From Ga0077527 sp038106575 (lineage in GTDB: Bacteria > Pseudomonadota > Gammaproteobacteria > Burkholderiales > SG8-41): a stretch of DNA of 57,819 bases. Within the stretch, counting starts at the first letter, position 1; each line of letters starts with the position of its first letter. The stretch spans positions 1-57,819 of the forward strand of contig JAYOED010000009.1 of the NCBI GenBank assembly GCA_038106575.1, read 5' to 3'. Positions 10,976 to 19,447 of the stretch are shown one piece after another. The notes beneath the pieces were generated by a model, which saw nothing but the letters and a program-made list of their open reading frames with translations, made no database searches and was not told the DNA's origin. The translations under genes were made by a program, and so were the position numbers.

Positions 10976-11815
10976 TCATGTCAGACCGAGAAAACGGGCC
11001 GCATTGCCGTACATGATTCTGTCGAACAGTTCCGGCTTGATTGGCAGTTTCCTGAACCAGTCCGCATAACCCTTGACCGAGATAAACGGAAAAGAGCTTC
11101 CATACAAAAATCGATCGGCCAGATATCCGTTCGCGGCAATAAGGTAATCATTCATGCCGGGCATGTTGCATAGATACTGATCCGGTGAAATGTAAACGTT
11201 GGAACGGCGAAAAGCGACGTGCAGGATTTCTTGCACCCAAGGCCAGGCCCCGTGCGAAATGGCAATCTTCAGGTCTGGAAAATCTGCGGCGACGCGGTCT
11301 ATATGCACCGGAAAGGTATATGAAAGATCCGGACCGGCGCTGCCACCGGCCATCACGATGACTGGCACGCCGCGGTCTTCGCAACAGGCGTAGATTGGGT
11401 ACAGGCGGCGGTCGTCGGCATACAGGGGATGCGGATAAGCGCCGGGTTCGAGGTTGATGCCTTTCAGACCCAGCGCCAGTGCCTCCTCGATCTGCCTGAT
11501 AGCATCGCGGCGATCAGCAGGATTGATCGAGCCAACACCAACGAAGCGTCCGGGATAGGCCTGCACGATATCGGCGACGTCACGGTTGCTGACTGATCCG
11601 TAAAGCCCGGAGAAGCGCCCCATGACGACGCCAGTGGTAACGCCCGCTTCGTCCATGTCACGCAGCAGCAGTTCCATGGATTTCTTCTGCGCGGATTCTG
11701 CTGGCTCCATGCCGTGCTGGCGCGTGATCCGGTCGCGGCGCTCCGCAGCAGAATACATCACCATATCGAGAAAACCCTTGAGGGGGGGGCGCAGCCTGAA
11801 ATCAATGATTGGCAC
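10976..11815 (-). CDS. Amidohydrolase-2 fold protein lacking metal ligands
   Basis: This 279-residue protein has the TIM-barrel pattern of the amidohydrolase-2 family (decarboxylases and lactonases), including ISHGAWPWV with His188 and the terminal GNAARFLGL. Three usual metal ligands are replaced. The N-terminal HxH is Arg7-Leu-Arg9 (IDFRLRPP), the strand histidine before the loop is Met155 (VIVMAGG), and the late Asp of GTDFP is Ser241 (GSSFP). It is therefore unlikely to be a classic zinc enzyme. It may be a metal-free (de)carboxylase/hydrolase or have a binding role. It sits 29 bases downstream of the beta-hydroxyacid dehydrogenase gene, probably in one operon. Confidence 0.85.
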   Translation of the reverse strand: MPIIDFRLRPPLKGFLDMVMYSAAERRDRITRQHGMEPAESAQKKSMELLLRDMDEAGVTTGVVMGRFSGLYGSVSNRDVADIVQAYPGRFVGVGSINPADRRDAIRQIEEALALGLKGINLEPGAYPHPLYADDRRLYPIYACCEDRGVPVIVMAGGSAGPDLSYTFPVHIDRVAADFPDLKIAISHGAWPWVQEILHVAFRRSNVYISPDQYLCNMPGMNDYLIAANGYLADRFLYGSSFPFISVKGYADWFRKLPIKPELFDRIMYGNAARFLGLT

Positions 11816-11844
11816 TGTTATATCTCTCGGAGAAATGATGAGGT

Positions 11845-12726
11845 TTAAGCCGGCTTGGCTAACGTAGGCACGATCTCGGCAATTACAGCCATGTCAGAAC
11901 TACCATGACCGCGCGCAACCATCAACGTGTACAGCGACTCCGCTGTGCCGAGCATGGGCATCGGGGTATTACTCTGTCCGGAGAGCGAATGCGCTATCAC
12001 CATGTCGTCACAGACATGGTCGACAGTCACCCGCGGCGGCGCATACTCCGACTTCAGTATGCGGGGGCCGAACGCCTCGAGCGCCTTGCTTTGCGCCCCC
12101 TGCATCAGCGCATCGAAAAGCTTTTTCCCGTCCAGACCATTGCGAATGCCCAGCGCCAGCGATTCATTCACCAGAGCCACAGTTGCATAGCTTAGAACGT
12201 TGCTGATCACCTTAGCGGTATGGCCGTGGCTAACAGGTCCGACATGGACAAAAGTGTCCCCCATTGCGGCCAGCGCCGGCATGGCCTGATCGATATGGGC
12301 CTGGACACCACCAAGAAAAAAAGCCAGCGTTCCCTGCTTCGCACCCGCCACTCCACGCGTCAATCCCGCATCGACAAAGCCGATTTTGCGCAATTCGAAT
12401 TGCGCTGCGAGTTTCCGCGTGGAAGCCGGATCGCTGGTTGAACAGTCCACCACCACGCCGCCCCCGGCCATCGCTTCCAGCAGCCCATGCTCACTAAGAA
12501 CGCACGCTTCGACTTCCTTCGAAGTAGGCAGGCAGAGTATCGCCATATCCGCGCCCTTCACAGCCTCCGCCGGACTCCCGGCAACTTTTGCCCCCTGCCG
12601 TTTAAGGCGGTCTACAGGCTCCACTCGCCTGTTCTTGACGATGACGACCTCCATGCCTTTCTTCAACAGATTTGCCACCATCGGCTCGCCCATGGCGCCG
12701 ATCCCGATAAATGCGATGCGAGTCAT
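11845..12726 (-). CDS. NAD(P)-dependent beta-hydroxyacid dehydrogenase (3-HIBADH family)
   Basis: The protein has 293 residues with an N-terminal Rossmann domain (IGIGAMGEPM, residues 7-16), a substrate region DCSTSDP (about 94-100) and the catalytic Lys172 in the segment HGHTAKVISNVL. The family oxidises 3-hydroxyisobutyrate, tartronate semialdehyde-type or other beta-hydroxy acids. The substrate-binding stretch GLTRGVAGAKQGTL differs from the usual PVSGG form, so the exact acid is unclear. It precedes the amidohydrolase on the minus strand and follows the ThDP enzyme after a 313-base gap, which fits a tartronate-semialdehyde-type or similar C3 branch. Confidence 0.9.
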   Translation of the reverse strand: MTRIAFIGIGAMGEPMVANLLKKGMEVVIVKNRRVEPVDRLKRQGAKVAGSPAEAVKGADMAILCLPTSKEVEACVLSEHGLLEAMAGGGVVVDCSTSDPASTRKLAAQFELRKIGFVDAGLTRGVAGAKQGTLAFFLGGVQAHIDQAMPALAAMGDTFVHVGPVSHGHTAKVISNVLSYATVALVNESLALGIRNGLDGKKLFDALMQGAQSKALEAFGPRILKSEYAPPRVTVDHVCDDMVIAHSLSGQSNTPMPMLGTAESLYTLMVARGHGSSDMAVIAEIVPTLAKPA

Positions 12727-13039
12727 TTGTATTTCCCCCTAGTTGGTTTCCTTGATTGGGAAACCCAAAATTCGACAGAACTTGAACCTCTTCAGCCATT
12801 TACTACCCCCTGCCGAGTCGACACGAGTGCTAGCGCCAAGCCTGGCTACGGTACGGGTTGAGATTTTACGGTTCCCGCTCTCTCGCCACTCTCCATTGAC
12901 AATCATACGGATCCGCGTCGGTGGTTGTCCGTTCAGCCGATAAGGCACAAGCCGCATTGCAGCGCTTGATTGCATTTTTCGATCCATTATTGATGACTGT
13001 CCTGAACCACCATTCTCGTCATGCAAACTCTGTAACTGA
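12727..13039. other. 313-base spacer, no confident gene
   Basis: The gap between the ThDP enzyme and the dehydrogenase contains a minus-strand frame of 135 codons (12739-13146) that overlaps the end of the ThDP gene. Its composition (Arg/Ser rich) and lack of any recognised motif argue against it, apart from a short VNGEWRES stretch that recalls aldehyde dehydrogenase N-termini. No tRNA, terminator or clear promoter was seen. Confidence 0.5.
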
Positions 13040-14893
13040 TCAAGGTTGATAGCGACCGCCGATAACGGGCTTGCTTCTACCCAGACCAGGCAGCTCCCAG
13101 ACCCCTGCGCCACCGGGATTGAGATCGCCGCCGATGTTCGCGTCAATTACATACGGTCGTCCCGATGCGATACCGGCCCTCACTGCTTCTGCAAGATCTG
13201 CCGCCCGATCCACGCTCACCCCCTCGATACCCGCGGATTTCGCAAGCACCGCGAAATCGGGGTTATACGAGGCCTGCGTTTCCGGATCCTTGAAGTCCGT
13301 CGCCAGTTCACGACCACTCAGATAGCCGCGCTGCAGGCCGCGAATTGAGGCGTAGGCGTAGTTATTCCACACCACGTAAACAACCGGGATGTTGTACTCA
13401 TAGGCTGTAGCAAGCACATTGGCATGCATCCAGAACGCGCCGTCGCCCACCACTGCAATGCAGGGTCGGTGCGGCGCAGCGAGCTTCGCACCGAGAGCAC
13501 CACCGACACCAAAACCCATGGGCCCGAAACCCATCGAGCCGATCAGCGAATCGGGACGACGCGGCTTGCAGAACTGGTTGAGCCAGTTATGGTGCACACC
13601 GATATCGCTGACCAGGATGCCGTCCTCGGGCATGACCTGATCAATTTCGCGGGCGGCCCTTTGAGGATTGATCGGCGTGGTATCCAGCCTGAATCCAGGT
13701 GCAATGAATTCATCCCACTCCTTGCGGTAACCCGCGATGGCATCCAGCCACGGCGCCCTCTCTGCCGGCAATTCACCTTTTGCCATACGCCGGTCCAATT
13801 CATCCAGCAACTGGCGCAGGAACGTACGCACATCTGCCATCAACCCCAGAGCCACCGGATAATTTCTACCGATTTCTTCCGGATCAATATCGACATGGAT
13901 AAGCCGTGTCGGCGGGATTGTGAACGAGTAGCCAGGAATCCAGGAACTTGAGGTGCGATCATCGAAACGCACGCCCAACGCAAGCAGGACATCCGCCTGC
14001 CTCGCCGCATGATTCGCCTGGTACGTTCCGTTACGTGCCACTAGCCCGAGTGCCAGCGGATGTTCGGAATCAATCGCCCCGAGACCGCTTGCCGAGCAGG
14101 CCACAGGAATACGCAAACGCTCGGCCAGAGCCAGCAACTCTTTGGTCGCCCCGCCGTAACGCACGCCCTGACCGACCAGGATTACCGGTCGCTGGGCTGA
14201 AAGCAGCATGTCCGCGGCCTTAGCCAGGCCTTCCGGATCGGCGCCGCTGCGACAGGAAATATTTGCATTCCAGTCCTCCGGACGCGGCGTGTCCTCTGCT
14301 ATGGGTTCGTTGAACATGTCAAACGGCACATCGAGCACCACCGGACCGGGGCGTCCGGTTACCATGGTTTTCCAGGCTTGACGAACCGCAATCGGCAACT
14401 GGGCGGCAGTGGTCGGCTGGTACACGCGCTTGCAGTAGGCGCGCACCGTTGAGGGAAAGTCGGCTTGATAATGTCGATAGGTCTCCTGAAACGCACCACG
14501 GTTGAACTGACTGGTGGGTACATTCCCCGTAATCGCATAAAACGGCACCGAATCGTAAAACGCGTTGGCCAGTGCGATCGGCATGTTGGCGGAGCCCGGG
14601 CCACAAGAGGTCAGCGTTGCGGTGGGCTGTCCGGAAATACGGTAATAAACATCTGCCATGAACCCGGCCATGCTTTCATGCCTGACGGAAACCGTCTTGA
14701 TCTCGCCTGATCTTGCATGCAGCGCATCTAGGCATCCGATATTGCCGTGTCCGCACAGACCGAACACATAAGGCACTTTTTCGCGGATCAGGTAGTCCAC
14801 GATCACCCCGGCGCCATCCCTGGTCGCTGCAGATCCGTCCGGTTTCTCCGGTTTGCCGGCTGCGGGTTTGCTTGGGATATCCATCGACTGCAC
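13040..14893 (-). CDS. ThDP-dependent enzyme, acetolactate synthase-like
   Basis: This is a 617-residue thiamine diphosphate enzyme with the three-domain order of acetolactate synthase/glyoxylate carboligase. The N-terminal PYR domain carries the activating Glu73 (VRHESMAG). A central domain contains LALGVRFDDRT (about 305-315). The C-terminal PP domain has the ThDP/Mg motif GDG at 483-485 ending in NN at 510-511. It would decarboxylate a 2-oxo acid and transfer or protonate the product. No regulatory subunit is adjacent, which argues against amino-acid biosynthesis. A beta-hydroxyacid dehydrogenase lies downstream, as in glyoxylate carboligase pathways (suggestive only). Upstream is a divergent IclR remnant. 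Confidence 0.9.
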   Translation of the reverse strand: MQSMDIPSKPAAGKPEKPDGSAATRDGAGVIVDYLIREKVPYVFGLCGHGNIGCLDALHARSGEIKTVSVRHESMAGFMADVYYRISGQPTATLTSCGPGSANMPIALANAFYDSVPFYAITGNVPTSQFNRGAFQETYRHYQADFPSTVRAYCKRVYQPTTAAQLPIAVRQAWKTMVTGRPGPVVLDVPFDMFNEPIAEDTPRPEDWNANISCRSGADPEGLAKAADMLLSAQRPVILVGQGVRYGGATKELLALAERLRIPVACSASGLGAIDSEHPLALGLVARNGTYQANHAARQADVLLALGVRFDDRTSSSWIPGYSFTIPPTRLIHVDIDPEEIGRNYPVALGLMADVRTFLRQLLDELDRRMAKGELPAERAPWLDAIAGYRKEWDEFIAPGFRLDTTPINPQRAAREIDQVMPEDGILVSDIGVHHNWLNQFCKPRRPDSLIGSMGFGPMGFGVGGALGAKLAAPHRPCIAVVGDGAFWMHANVLATAYEYNIPVVYVVWNNYAYASIRGLQRGYLSGRELATDFKDPETQASYNPDFAVLAKSAGIEGVSVDRAADLAEAVRAGIASGRPYVIDANIGGDLNPGGAGVWELPGLGRSKPVIGGRYQP

Positions 14894-15132
14894 TCCTCTT
14901 GCTGGAAATGTGTAGGTGCACCGGACCGATCCAGATTACGATATCCGGGCTTTATCAAATTTTATGAATTTCCCACGTTCTCGAACTTTGATCGACGATC
15001 GTTTCTCCATATGTGATACCGCACTTAGCTCGGCTTGGCAAACGCTCAATAGAACAACTGCAGGCTTTGACTGCAAACCCTATTTTTATAAAAATATTAT
15101 TATAAATCATAATTTTAATTTAATATTTCGAT

Positions 15133-15490
15133 CAGCCAAATGTACGCCCGTTGCATTGCACCGCACTCGGAAAAATCATGCTCTCGACTTTCGAGCCTGA
15201 ACAGTTTGAAAGCTTCCTCAAGGAAAAGAAATTGCCGGTATTTACAAAAAAACCATCAGGACCATCCAGCAGTTGCGCGATGAAATTGCAGAGGTTCGTC
15301 GCAGTGGCATTGCATTCGATGACGGCGAGGTCAGGTAAGAACTCCGATGCGCCACAGTTCCCGTTTTCAATTTCACCAATCAGGTCATTGGGNNNNNNNN
15401 NNGCATCAGGCTGCCGAACGGCTTTCCTCGGAACTCGGCGCACATCACAAACCACACAATCTGAAACCAGATACCCGCCTGAATTCCTGA
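15133..15490 (+). pseudogene. IclR-family regulator remnant (effector domain only)
   Basis: The plus strand encodes the IclR effector-domain core VRPLHCTALGKIMLS and continues in the same domain after a frameshift at the seven-A run 15246-15252 (KTIRTIQQLRDEIAEVRRSGIA). An in-frame TAA lies at 15336-15338. After the N-gap the C-terminal helix HQAAERLSSELG is readable, ending at 15490. No helix-turn-helix domain exists upstream, where the DNA is AT-rich. The regulator was presumably divergent from the ThDP gene, as is usual for IclR-controlled catabolic operons. Part of the damage could be assembly error around the gap, but the missing N-terminus is not. Confidence 0.8.
15393..15402. other. 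Assembly gap (10 N) inside the IclR remnant
   Basis: Ten N bases mark a scaffold join of unknown true length. The reading frame before and after it differs, so nothing can be concluded about the original length of the IclR gene across this point. Confidence 0.95.
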
Positions 15491-15573
15491 AACACGGCAA
15501 TCAGGCAGGTAGCCCGACCAGCCGCAATCCGCTTACGTTAGATTCTCGATTCAACCCGGAGGAACACTTCATC

Positions 15574-16902
15574 ATGGACGGCATCTCCATCAAGCCCGAA
15601 TCACTCGCCCGCAATGTCAAACGACTCTCAAGGCTGGAACTTCCTGGAGCCGGACAAGTTTATGTTGATGGCACTTATGCATACGTCGGTCACATTCCCA
15701 ACAAGGAAAATCTGGGCACCAGCATCCTCGACGTTTTAGATCCGAAAAATCCCCGCGTCATCTCGCAAATATTCCTGGACGATCCAGGCTCACACAGCCA
15801 CAAGGCCCGCGTCGTCGGCGATCTGATGATCGTCAACAGTGAACGCAACATGACGGCCATCGGGCGCAAGGCAGACGAATTGCCGAAACTGCGCGCCCAA
15901 CTGCAGGCTGCACTCGGCCGCAAACCTACGCACGCAGAACTCGCAGAAAAGCTCGGCGTCAGCGAATCCGACATTCCCGCGGTGGAAGCCGCTGAAAAGA
16001 GCCCTTATCGCAACGGCGGGTTCAAACTCTACGATATATCGGATCGGGCAAAACCCAAGCTCATCCATTTCCAGAAAACCCATGGCATCGGCGTGCACCG
16101 TTTCGACATGGATGCGAACTACGCCTACATCTCGACAGAGTGGCCCGGCTACATCGGCAACATCCTGGTGATCTACGACATCCGCAACCCCGCGAAGCCG
16201 GAGGAAGTTTCGAAATGGTGGATCCCGGGCCAGCACATCGAAGGCGGAGAAAAGCCGACCTGGCCCGGCCGGCAGCACCGGCTGCACCACACACTGCGTA
16301 CCGGCGACCGGCTCTTCGCAGGATGCTGGCATGGCGGCGTGCGCATTGTCGATGTCTCGGACATCAGGCAGCCAAAAACGATCGGCGCCTATAACTACCA
16401 CCCCCCCTTCCCCGAGCCTTCGCACACCTTCATGGGTGTTCCGAAGACATTAGAAGGCAAAACCGTTGCAATCGCCATCGACGAAGAAGACCACGCCCAC
16501 AGCGCCGAGGAAATGTCCCGCCGTCGTGGTCGACCACATGGCAGCCTGTGGACCTTCGACATAACCGATCCGGCCAATATCAAACCGATGGCCATCTTCG
16601 AGGTCAGTGAACTCGACTCCCCTTGGAGCCGCGCCGCCCCGGGACGTTTCGGTGCTCACCAGTTCCAGGAGCACTGGAAAGGTGGAGACACCCTTGTCTA
16701 CTGCGCATGGTTCGCTGGCGGCCTGCGCATAGTCGACATCGCCGACCCGATGGCTCCACAGGAAGTGGGCTGGTTCATACCCGAACCCGCAGCGGGCCGG
16801 GTAGCGCCGCAAACCAATGATGTTGAGGTCGACGATCGCGGACTGGTCTACATCGTTGACCGTTACTGTGGCTTCGACATACTGGAGTTCAGCCGTAAAT
16901 GA
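15574..16902 (+). CDS. LVIVD-repeat beta-propeller protein with an inserted helical segment
   Basis: The start at 15574 has a good ribosome site (GGAGGA at 15558-15563). A longer upstream frame only runs through the IclR remnant and the N-gap. The 442-residue product holds repeated blades of the LVIVD type: SILDVLDPKNPRVI, GGFKLYDISDRAKPKLI, LVIYDIRNPAKPEEV, GVRIVDVSDIRQPKTI, LWTFDITDPANIKPM and GLRIVDIADPMAPQEV. No signal peptide is seen, so it is probably cytoplasmic. Residues about 102-142 form an insert (LRAQLQAALGRKPTHAELAE...) between two blades that resembles a sigma-70 region 3-type helical unit. The stop overlaps the next start (ATGA), so the two proteins are translationally coupled. 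Function unknown. Confidence 0.9.
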   Translation: MDGISIKPESLARNVKRLSRLELPGAGQVYVDGTYAYVGHIPNKENLGTSILDVLDPKNPRVISQIFLDDPGSHSHKARVVGDLMIVNSERNMTAIGRKADELPKLRAQLQAALGRKPTHAELAEKLGVSESDIPAVEAAEKSPYRNGGFKLYDISDRAKPKLIHFQKTHGIGVHRFDMDANYAYISTEWPGYIGNILVIYDIRNPAKPEEVSKWWIPGQHIEGGEKPTWPGRQHRLHHTLRTGDRLFAGCWHGGVRIVDVSDIRQPKTIGAYNYHPPFPEPSHTFMGVPKTLEGKTVAIAIDEEDHAHSAEEMSRRRGRPHGSLWTFDITDPANIKPMAIFEVSELDSPWSRAAPGRFGAHQFQEHWKGGDTLVYCAWFAGGLRIVDIADPMAPQEVGWFIPEPAAGRVAPQTNDVEVDDRGLVYIVDRYCGFDILEFSRK

Positions 16903-17618
16903 CGGGGTCCGCAAACGAATTCCGGGTAATGACCTCGGGTGCGTTCACAGCCGCCTACAAAGCACTGATTCCGCAACTCGAGAAACTAACCGGAAAAACT
17001 GTCGTCACTGTTACCACCTCAATCGGCACCGGAGACATCTCCATTCCCAACCGGCTGAAACGTGGTGAGGTGGCCGACATCGTAATCGTTGCCGACGGCG
17101 TGCTGCGCCAGTTCATCGCCGACGGCTATGTACTGGCAGATGGCGCGAAGACCATCGCGCGTTCGATGATGGGATTCGCCGTACGCGAAGGCGCACCTGA
17201 TCCGGGTATTCGCACTGCCGAAGATCTCAAATGCGCCCTTCTCGCCGCAACGGGGATCGGTTATTCCGCCAGCGAAAGCGGCAAGTACTTCACCACCGAA
17301 CTGGTGCAGCGCCTCGGCATTGCCGAACAGGTGCTGCACAAGAGCCGGCTGGTCGGAGGCGGTGAACGTGTCGGTGCGGTAATCGCGCGCGGCGAGATCG
17401 ATTTCGGCTTCCAGCAGATAAGTGAACTGCTGCCGGTGCCAGGTATCGCCCACGTGACCCCGCTGCCACCGGAACTGCAGAAAGTGTCGTCATTCACCGT
17501 AGGCATAGGCGCCCGGTCCCCGGATCCTGCAGGCGCACAGTCAGTCATCGGATTTCTCGCTTCTGCTGAAGCCGCTCAGGTCATCACAAAAAGCGGACTG
17601 GAATCCTGCTGTCGTTAA
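16899..17618 (+). CDS. ModA-like binding-protein-fold protein without signal peptide
   Basis: This 239-residue protein has the type II periplasmic-binding-protein fold of the ModA-like group: FRVMTSGAFTAAYKALIPQLE at the start, GEVADIVIVADGVL, an ASESGKYFTTELVQRLGI hinge region, and a C-terminal GARSPDPAGAQSVIGFLAS helix. The chain starts directly in the first strand with no secretion signal, and its ATG overlaps the LVIVD stop, so the start is secure. No ABC permease or ATPase is adjacent. A cytoplasmic ligand-binding or sensor role coupled to the propeller protein is inferred. A hairpin terminator follows 21 bases after the stop. Confidence 0.87.
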   Translation: MTGSANEFRVMTSGAFTAAYKALIPQLEKLTGKTVVTVTTSIGTGDISIPNRLKRGEVADIVIVADGVLRQFIADGYVLADGAKTIARSMMGFAVREGAPDPGIRTAEDLKCALLAATGIGYSASESGKYFTTELVQRLGIAEQVLHKSRLVGGGERVGAVIARGEIDFGFQQISELLPVPGIAHVTPLPPELQKVSSFTVGIGARSPDPAGAQSVIGFLASAEAAQVITKSGLESCCR

Positions 17619-17639
17619 CGAAGCTGCAGCTCAATGCAC

Positions 17640-17668
17640 AAAGGCGGCCGCAACCGCCTTTGTTTTTT
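17640..17668 (+). terminator. Rho-independent terminator
   Basis: AAAGGCGG at 17640-17647 pairs with CCGCCTTT at 17654-17661 across a six-base loop, followed by G and six T. It ends the LVIVD/ModA-like transcript. Confidence 0.85.
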
Positions 17669-17682
17669 GCACCGATTGCCTT

Positions 17683-17811
17683 TCAGAATTCGCCACCGAT
17701 AATTCCGCCAAATACGGCGTCGATCTGGCTCTGAAAGCCCCGGGAAGAGTGATCGCCGATCTGGCTGCCGATCACACCACTGATCACCGCACCCGCCAAC
17801 CGTGTTTTCAT
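17683..17811 (-). CDS. Possible 42-residue glycine-zipper protein or fragment
   Basis: A minus-strand frame of 42 codons begins KTRLAGAVISGVIGSQIGD and ends FGGIIGGEF. The spaced glycines (GAVISGVIGSQIG) resemble the glycine-zipper 2TM domain of outer-membrane lipoproteins, which normally follows a longer N-terminus with a signal. Here that N-terminus is missing. An 18-codon frame upstream with a better ribosome site overlaps its ATG. It may be a small membrane peptide or the remains of a larger gene. It lies between a terminator and the second ModA-like gene. Confidence 0.35.
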   Translation of the reverse strand: MKTRLAGAVISGVIGSQIGDHSSRGFQSQIDAVFGGIIGGEF

Positions 17812-17931
17812 CTGGCCCTCACGGACAGAATCGCAAAAATAGACCGGGTACCATTTTGGCTCATGTTCGCTCCACCTCGTGGTGACGTTTGAGGTAACGC
17901 TATGCCCGCCTGGTGTTGCGGGCGCTGGGCG

Positions 17932-18624
17932 TCAGGAAATGCCGGTTTCGGCAAACACCTTTTTGGCATCGGCAGTAGCAAAACGTCTGGCCAGCTCAGC
18001 CGCGGCCGCTGGTGTACTGGACATCGCTGCGGCATCGTAGCTGGTCATGTTCTGGATTTCTTCGGGTAGCGGAGCAGCGAGCTTAACCTTGCAGCCCTTG
18101 TCCATCATCACCATCAACTCCGAAATCTGCGCAAGTCCTACCGCCTGAGCAGGATGATCAGCGACATACTGCATGATTGCAGAACCGGTTTTGACGACAA
18201 CCAACCTCGCGCCCAGTTGCGCGGTCAGTCCCAGCTGCGCCAGCAGTTTCTCCGAGTAAATGCCGCTTGAGGCCTCGTTGCGTACGACATGGCTGGCACT
18301 TAGCAACAACTGCTTGAATGATTCAATATCGGTAATGCTAGGCATCGGTGCGTCAGCATGAATTACCACGCCCATACACGAGCGGCCGATGAAGCCCCGA
18401 CTTGTAGCATCGATCTTGTTTTGGGCAGCGAATTCATCCATCGCAGCGGGAGTTGCCACCAGCACATCGACGACCTCCCCGGCCCCAACTCGTCGACGCA
18501 ATTCGGGTACCGGCGTGAATTCAATCTGCACCCTGATGCCGGTATCTTTTTCAAACGTATCGGCAACACGCGCTACGCCGCGCTTCACCGCGCCGGCACT
18601 AAGTATTTTCAGGGTAGTCGTCAT
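17932..18624 (-). CDS. Second ModA-like binding-protein-fold protein without signal peptide
   Basis: This 230-residue protein starts directly with TTTLKILSAGAVKRGVARVADTFE, the first strand and helix of a type II binding-protein fold. It continues through VVDVLVATPAAMDEFA, an ASSGIYSEKLLAQLGL hinge and a C-terminal AAAAELARRFATADAKKVFAETGI segment. It is a divergent paralogue of the plus-strand gene at 16899. The absence of a signal peptide and of transporter genes suggests a soluble cytoplasmic protein. Immediately upstream (13 bases) is the C-terminal relic of a third copy, so a tandem family existed here. Confidence 0.87.
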   Translation of the reverse strand: MTTTLKILSAGAVKRGVARVADTFEKDTGIRVQIEFTPVPELRRRVGAGEVVDVLVATPAAMDEFAAQNKIDATSRGFIGRSCMGVVIHADAPMPSITDIESFKQLLLSASHVVRNEASSGIYSEKLLAQLGLTAQLGARLVVVKTGSAIMQYVADHPAQAVGLAQISELMVMMDKGCKVKLAAPLPEEIQNMTSYDAAAMSSTPAAAAELARRFATADAKKVFAETGIS

Positions 18625-18636
18625 GATACATCTCGA

Positions 18637-18960
18637 TCAGTCGATGCCAGTGGCCGCCATTGCAGTGCGAGAGGTTGGCCTGCCCGGATAAGCAGCAAAT
18701 TCCGCGGCAACCGCCGCATTAGCATAGACAGATGTTACCGCGGTATCGCACACAGTAACGCTCTGTAATTTGCCGGGCAGCCACGTAGCCAGTTCAATTG
18801 CAACGCCTTTATCGATCAGTTCCTGAATTTCGGGCAGTTGCCTTGCCCCCAGAAAATTCTGTGTTGAAGCCGCAATGAAATCCATCACCTTCACTATATA
18901 CGGATCTTTCGTCACCTTGTCAGTGGCAAACCATTTACCGCGAGCACACTGTTTTGGCAA
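18637..18960 (-). pseudogene. C-terminal relic of a third ModA-like gene
   Basis: The frame's last 66 codons (LPEIQELIDKGVAIEL...TAMAATGID) align without gaps to the end of the intact neighbour (AQISELMVMMDKGCKVKL...KVFAETGIS), including the final ATGI/ETGI. The N-terminal two thirds of the gene is absent. In its place is the frameshifted front of a Bug receptor, joined at about 18930-18960. The only start available is a TTG inside that junction, so the frame is not thought to be expressed as a useful protein. Confidence 0.7.
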
Positions 18961-19224
18961 TCATCAGTGTATGGTCGTCCGCAGGACTGTGCGCCACGAT
19001 ATAGCATGCAATATTTCCACCTGCGCCGGGACAATTGTGTAACACGAGGGTTGGCCCATGTGTTCTGCCAGTTTGCCGCCAATGAACCGCGACAGAATGT
19101 CGCTGGGGCCGCCCAGCGAAAACGCGATGAACATGCGCACCGGCTTGATCGGATAATCCGCAGCCCGAACAGCGGGCGACAGCTCCAGCATAACGCCTGC
19201 CGCGACTAATGAAAAAAGTTTCAT
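18961..19224 (-). pseudogene. N-terminal relic of a Bug/TctC receptor, frameshifted
   Basis: From ATG at 19224 the frame reads a signal peptide (MKLFSLVAAGVMLEL...VRA) and the Bug start ADYPIKPVRMFIAFSLGGPSDIL. Near 19048-19056 the frame shifts. The expected continuation (PTLVLHNCPGAGGNIACYIVAHSPADDHTLMIA) is readable in another frame. The gene then breaks into the ModA-like relic. About 100 of roughly 320 residues remain. It is unrelated in origin to the intact Bug receptor at 8792, from which it differs throughout. Confidence 0.78.
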
Positions 19225-19447
19225 CGCGCCTGCCGTTTCTTGAGGTTCATATTGTGCATGCCCCCCCCCTGCGAGGCGATAGCGAGCCGGGAGCTTAACC
19301 ACTGACTCACAATCAATGCATCAGTGTTATCTGTGCGCCCAGCTACGGTGCTATCCTATGTCTGCTGTCATGCACCGTCCGGTCGCACCGGCACCGCCGC
19401 CTGCAGTCGGCATTTTTCCAATACCGTTCCCGCCGAGGATACAATCC

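Noticed and set aside
12739..13146. 135-codon frame after the ThDP gene
   Set aside because: It overlaps the ThDP gene end, is rich in Arg and Ser and shows no family beyond a short chance-like VNGEWRES match.
15151..15573. N-terminal extension of the LVIVD protein
   Set aside because: The extension is IclR remnant plus N-gap translated in one frame. A good ribosome site supports the start at 15574.
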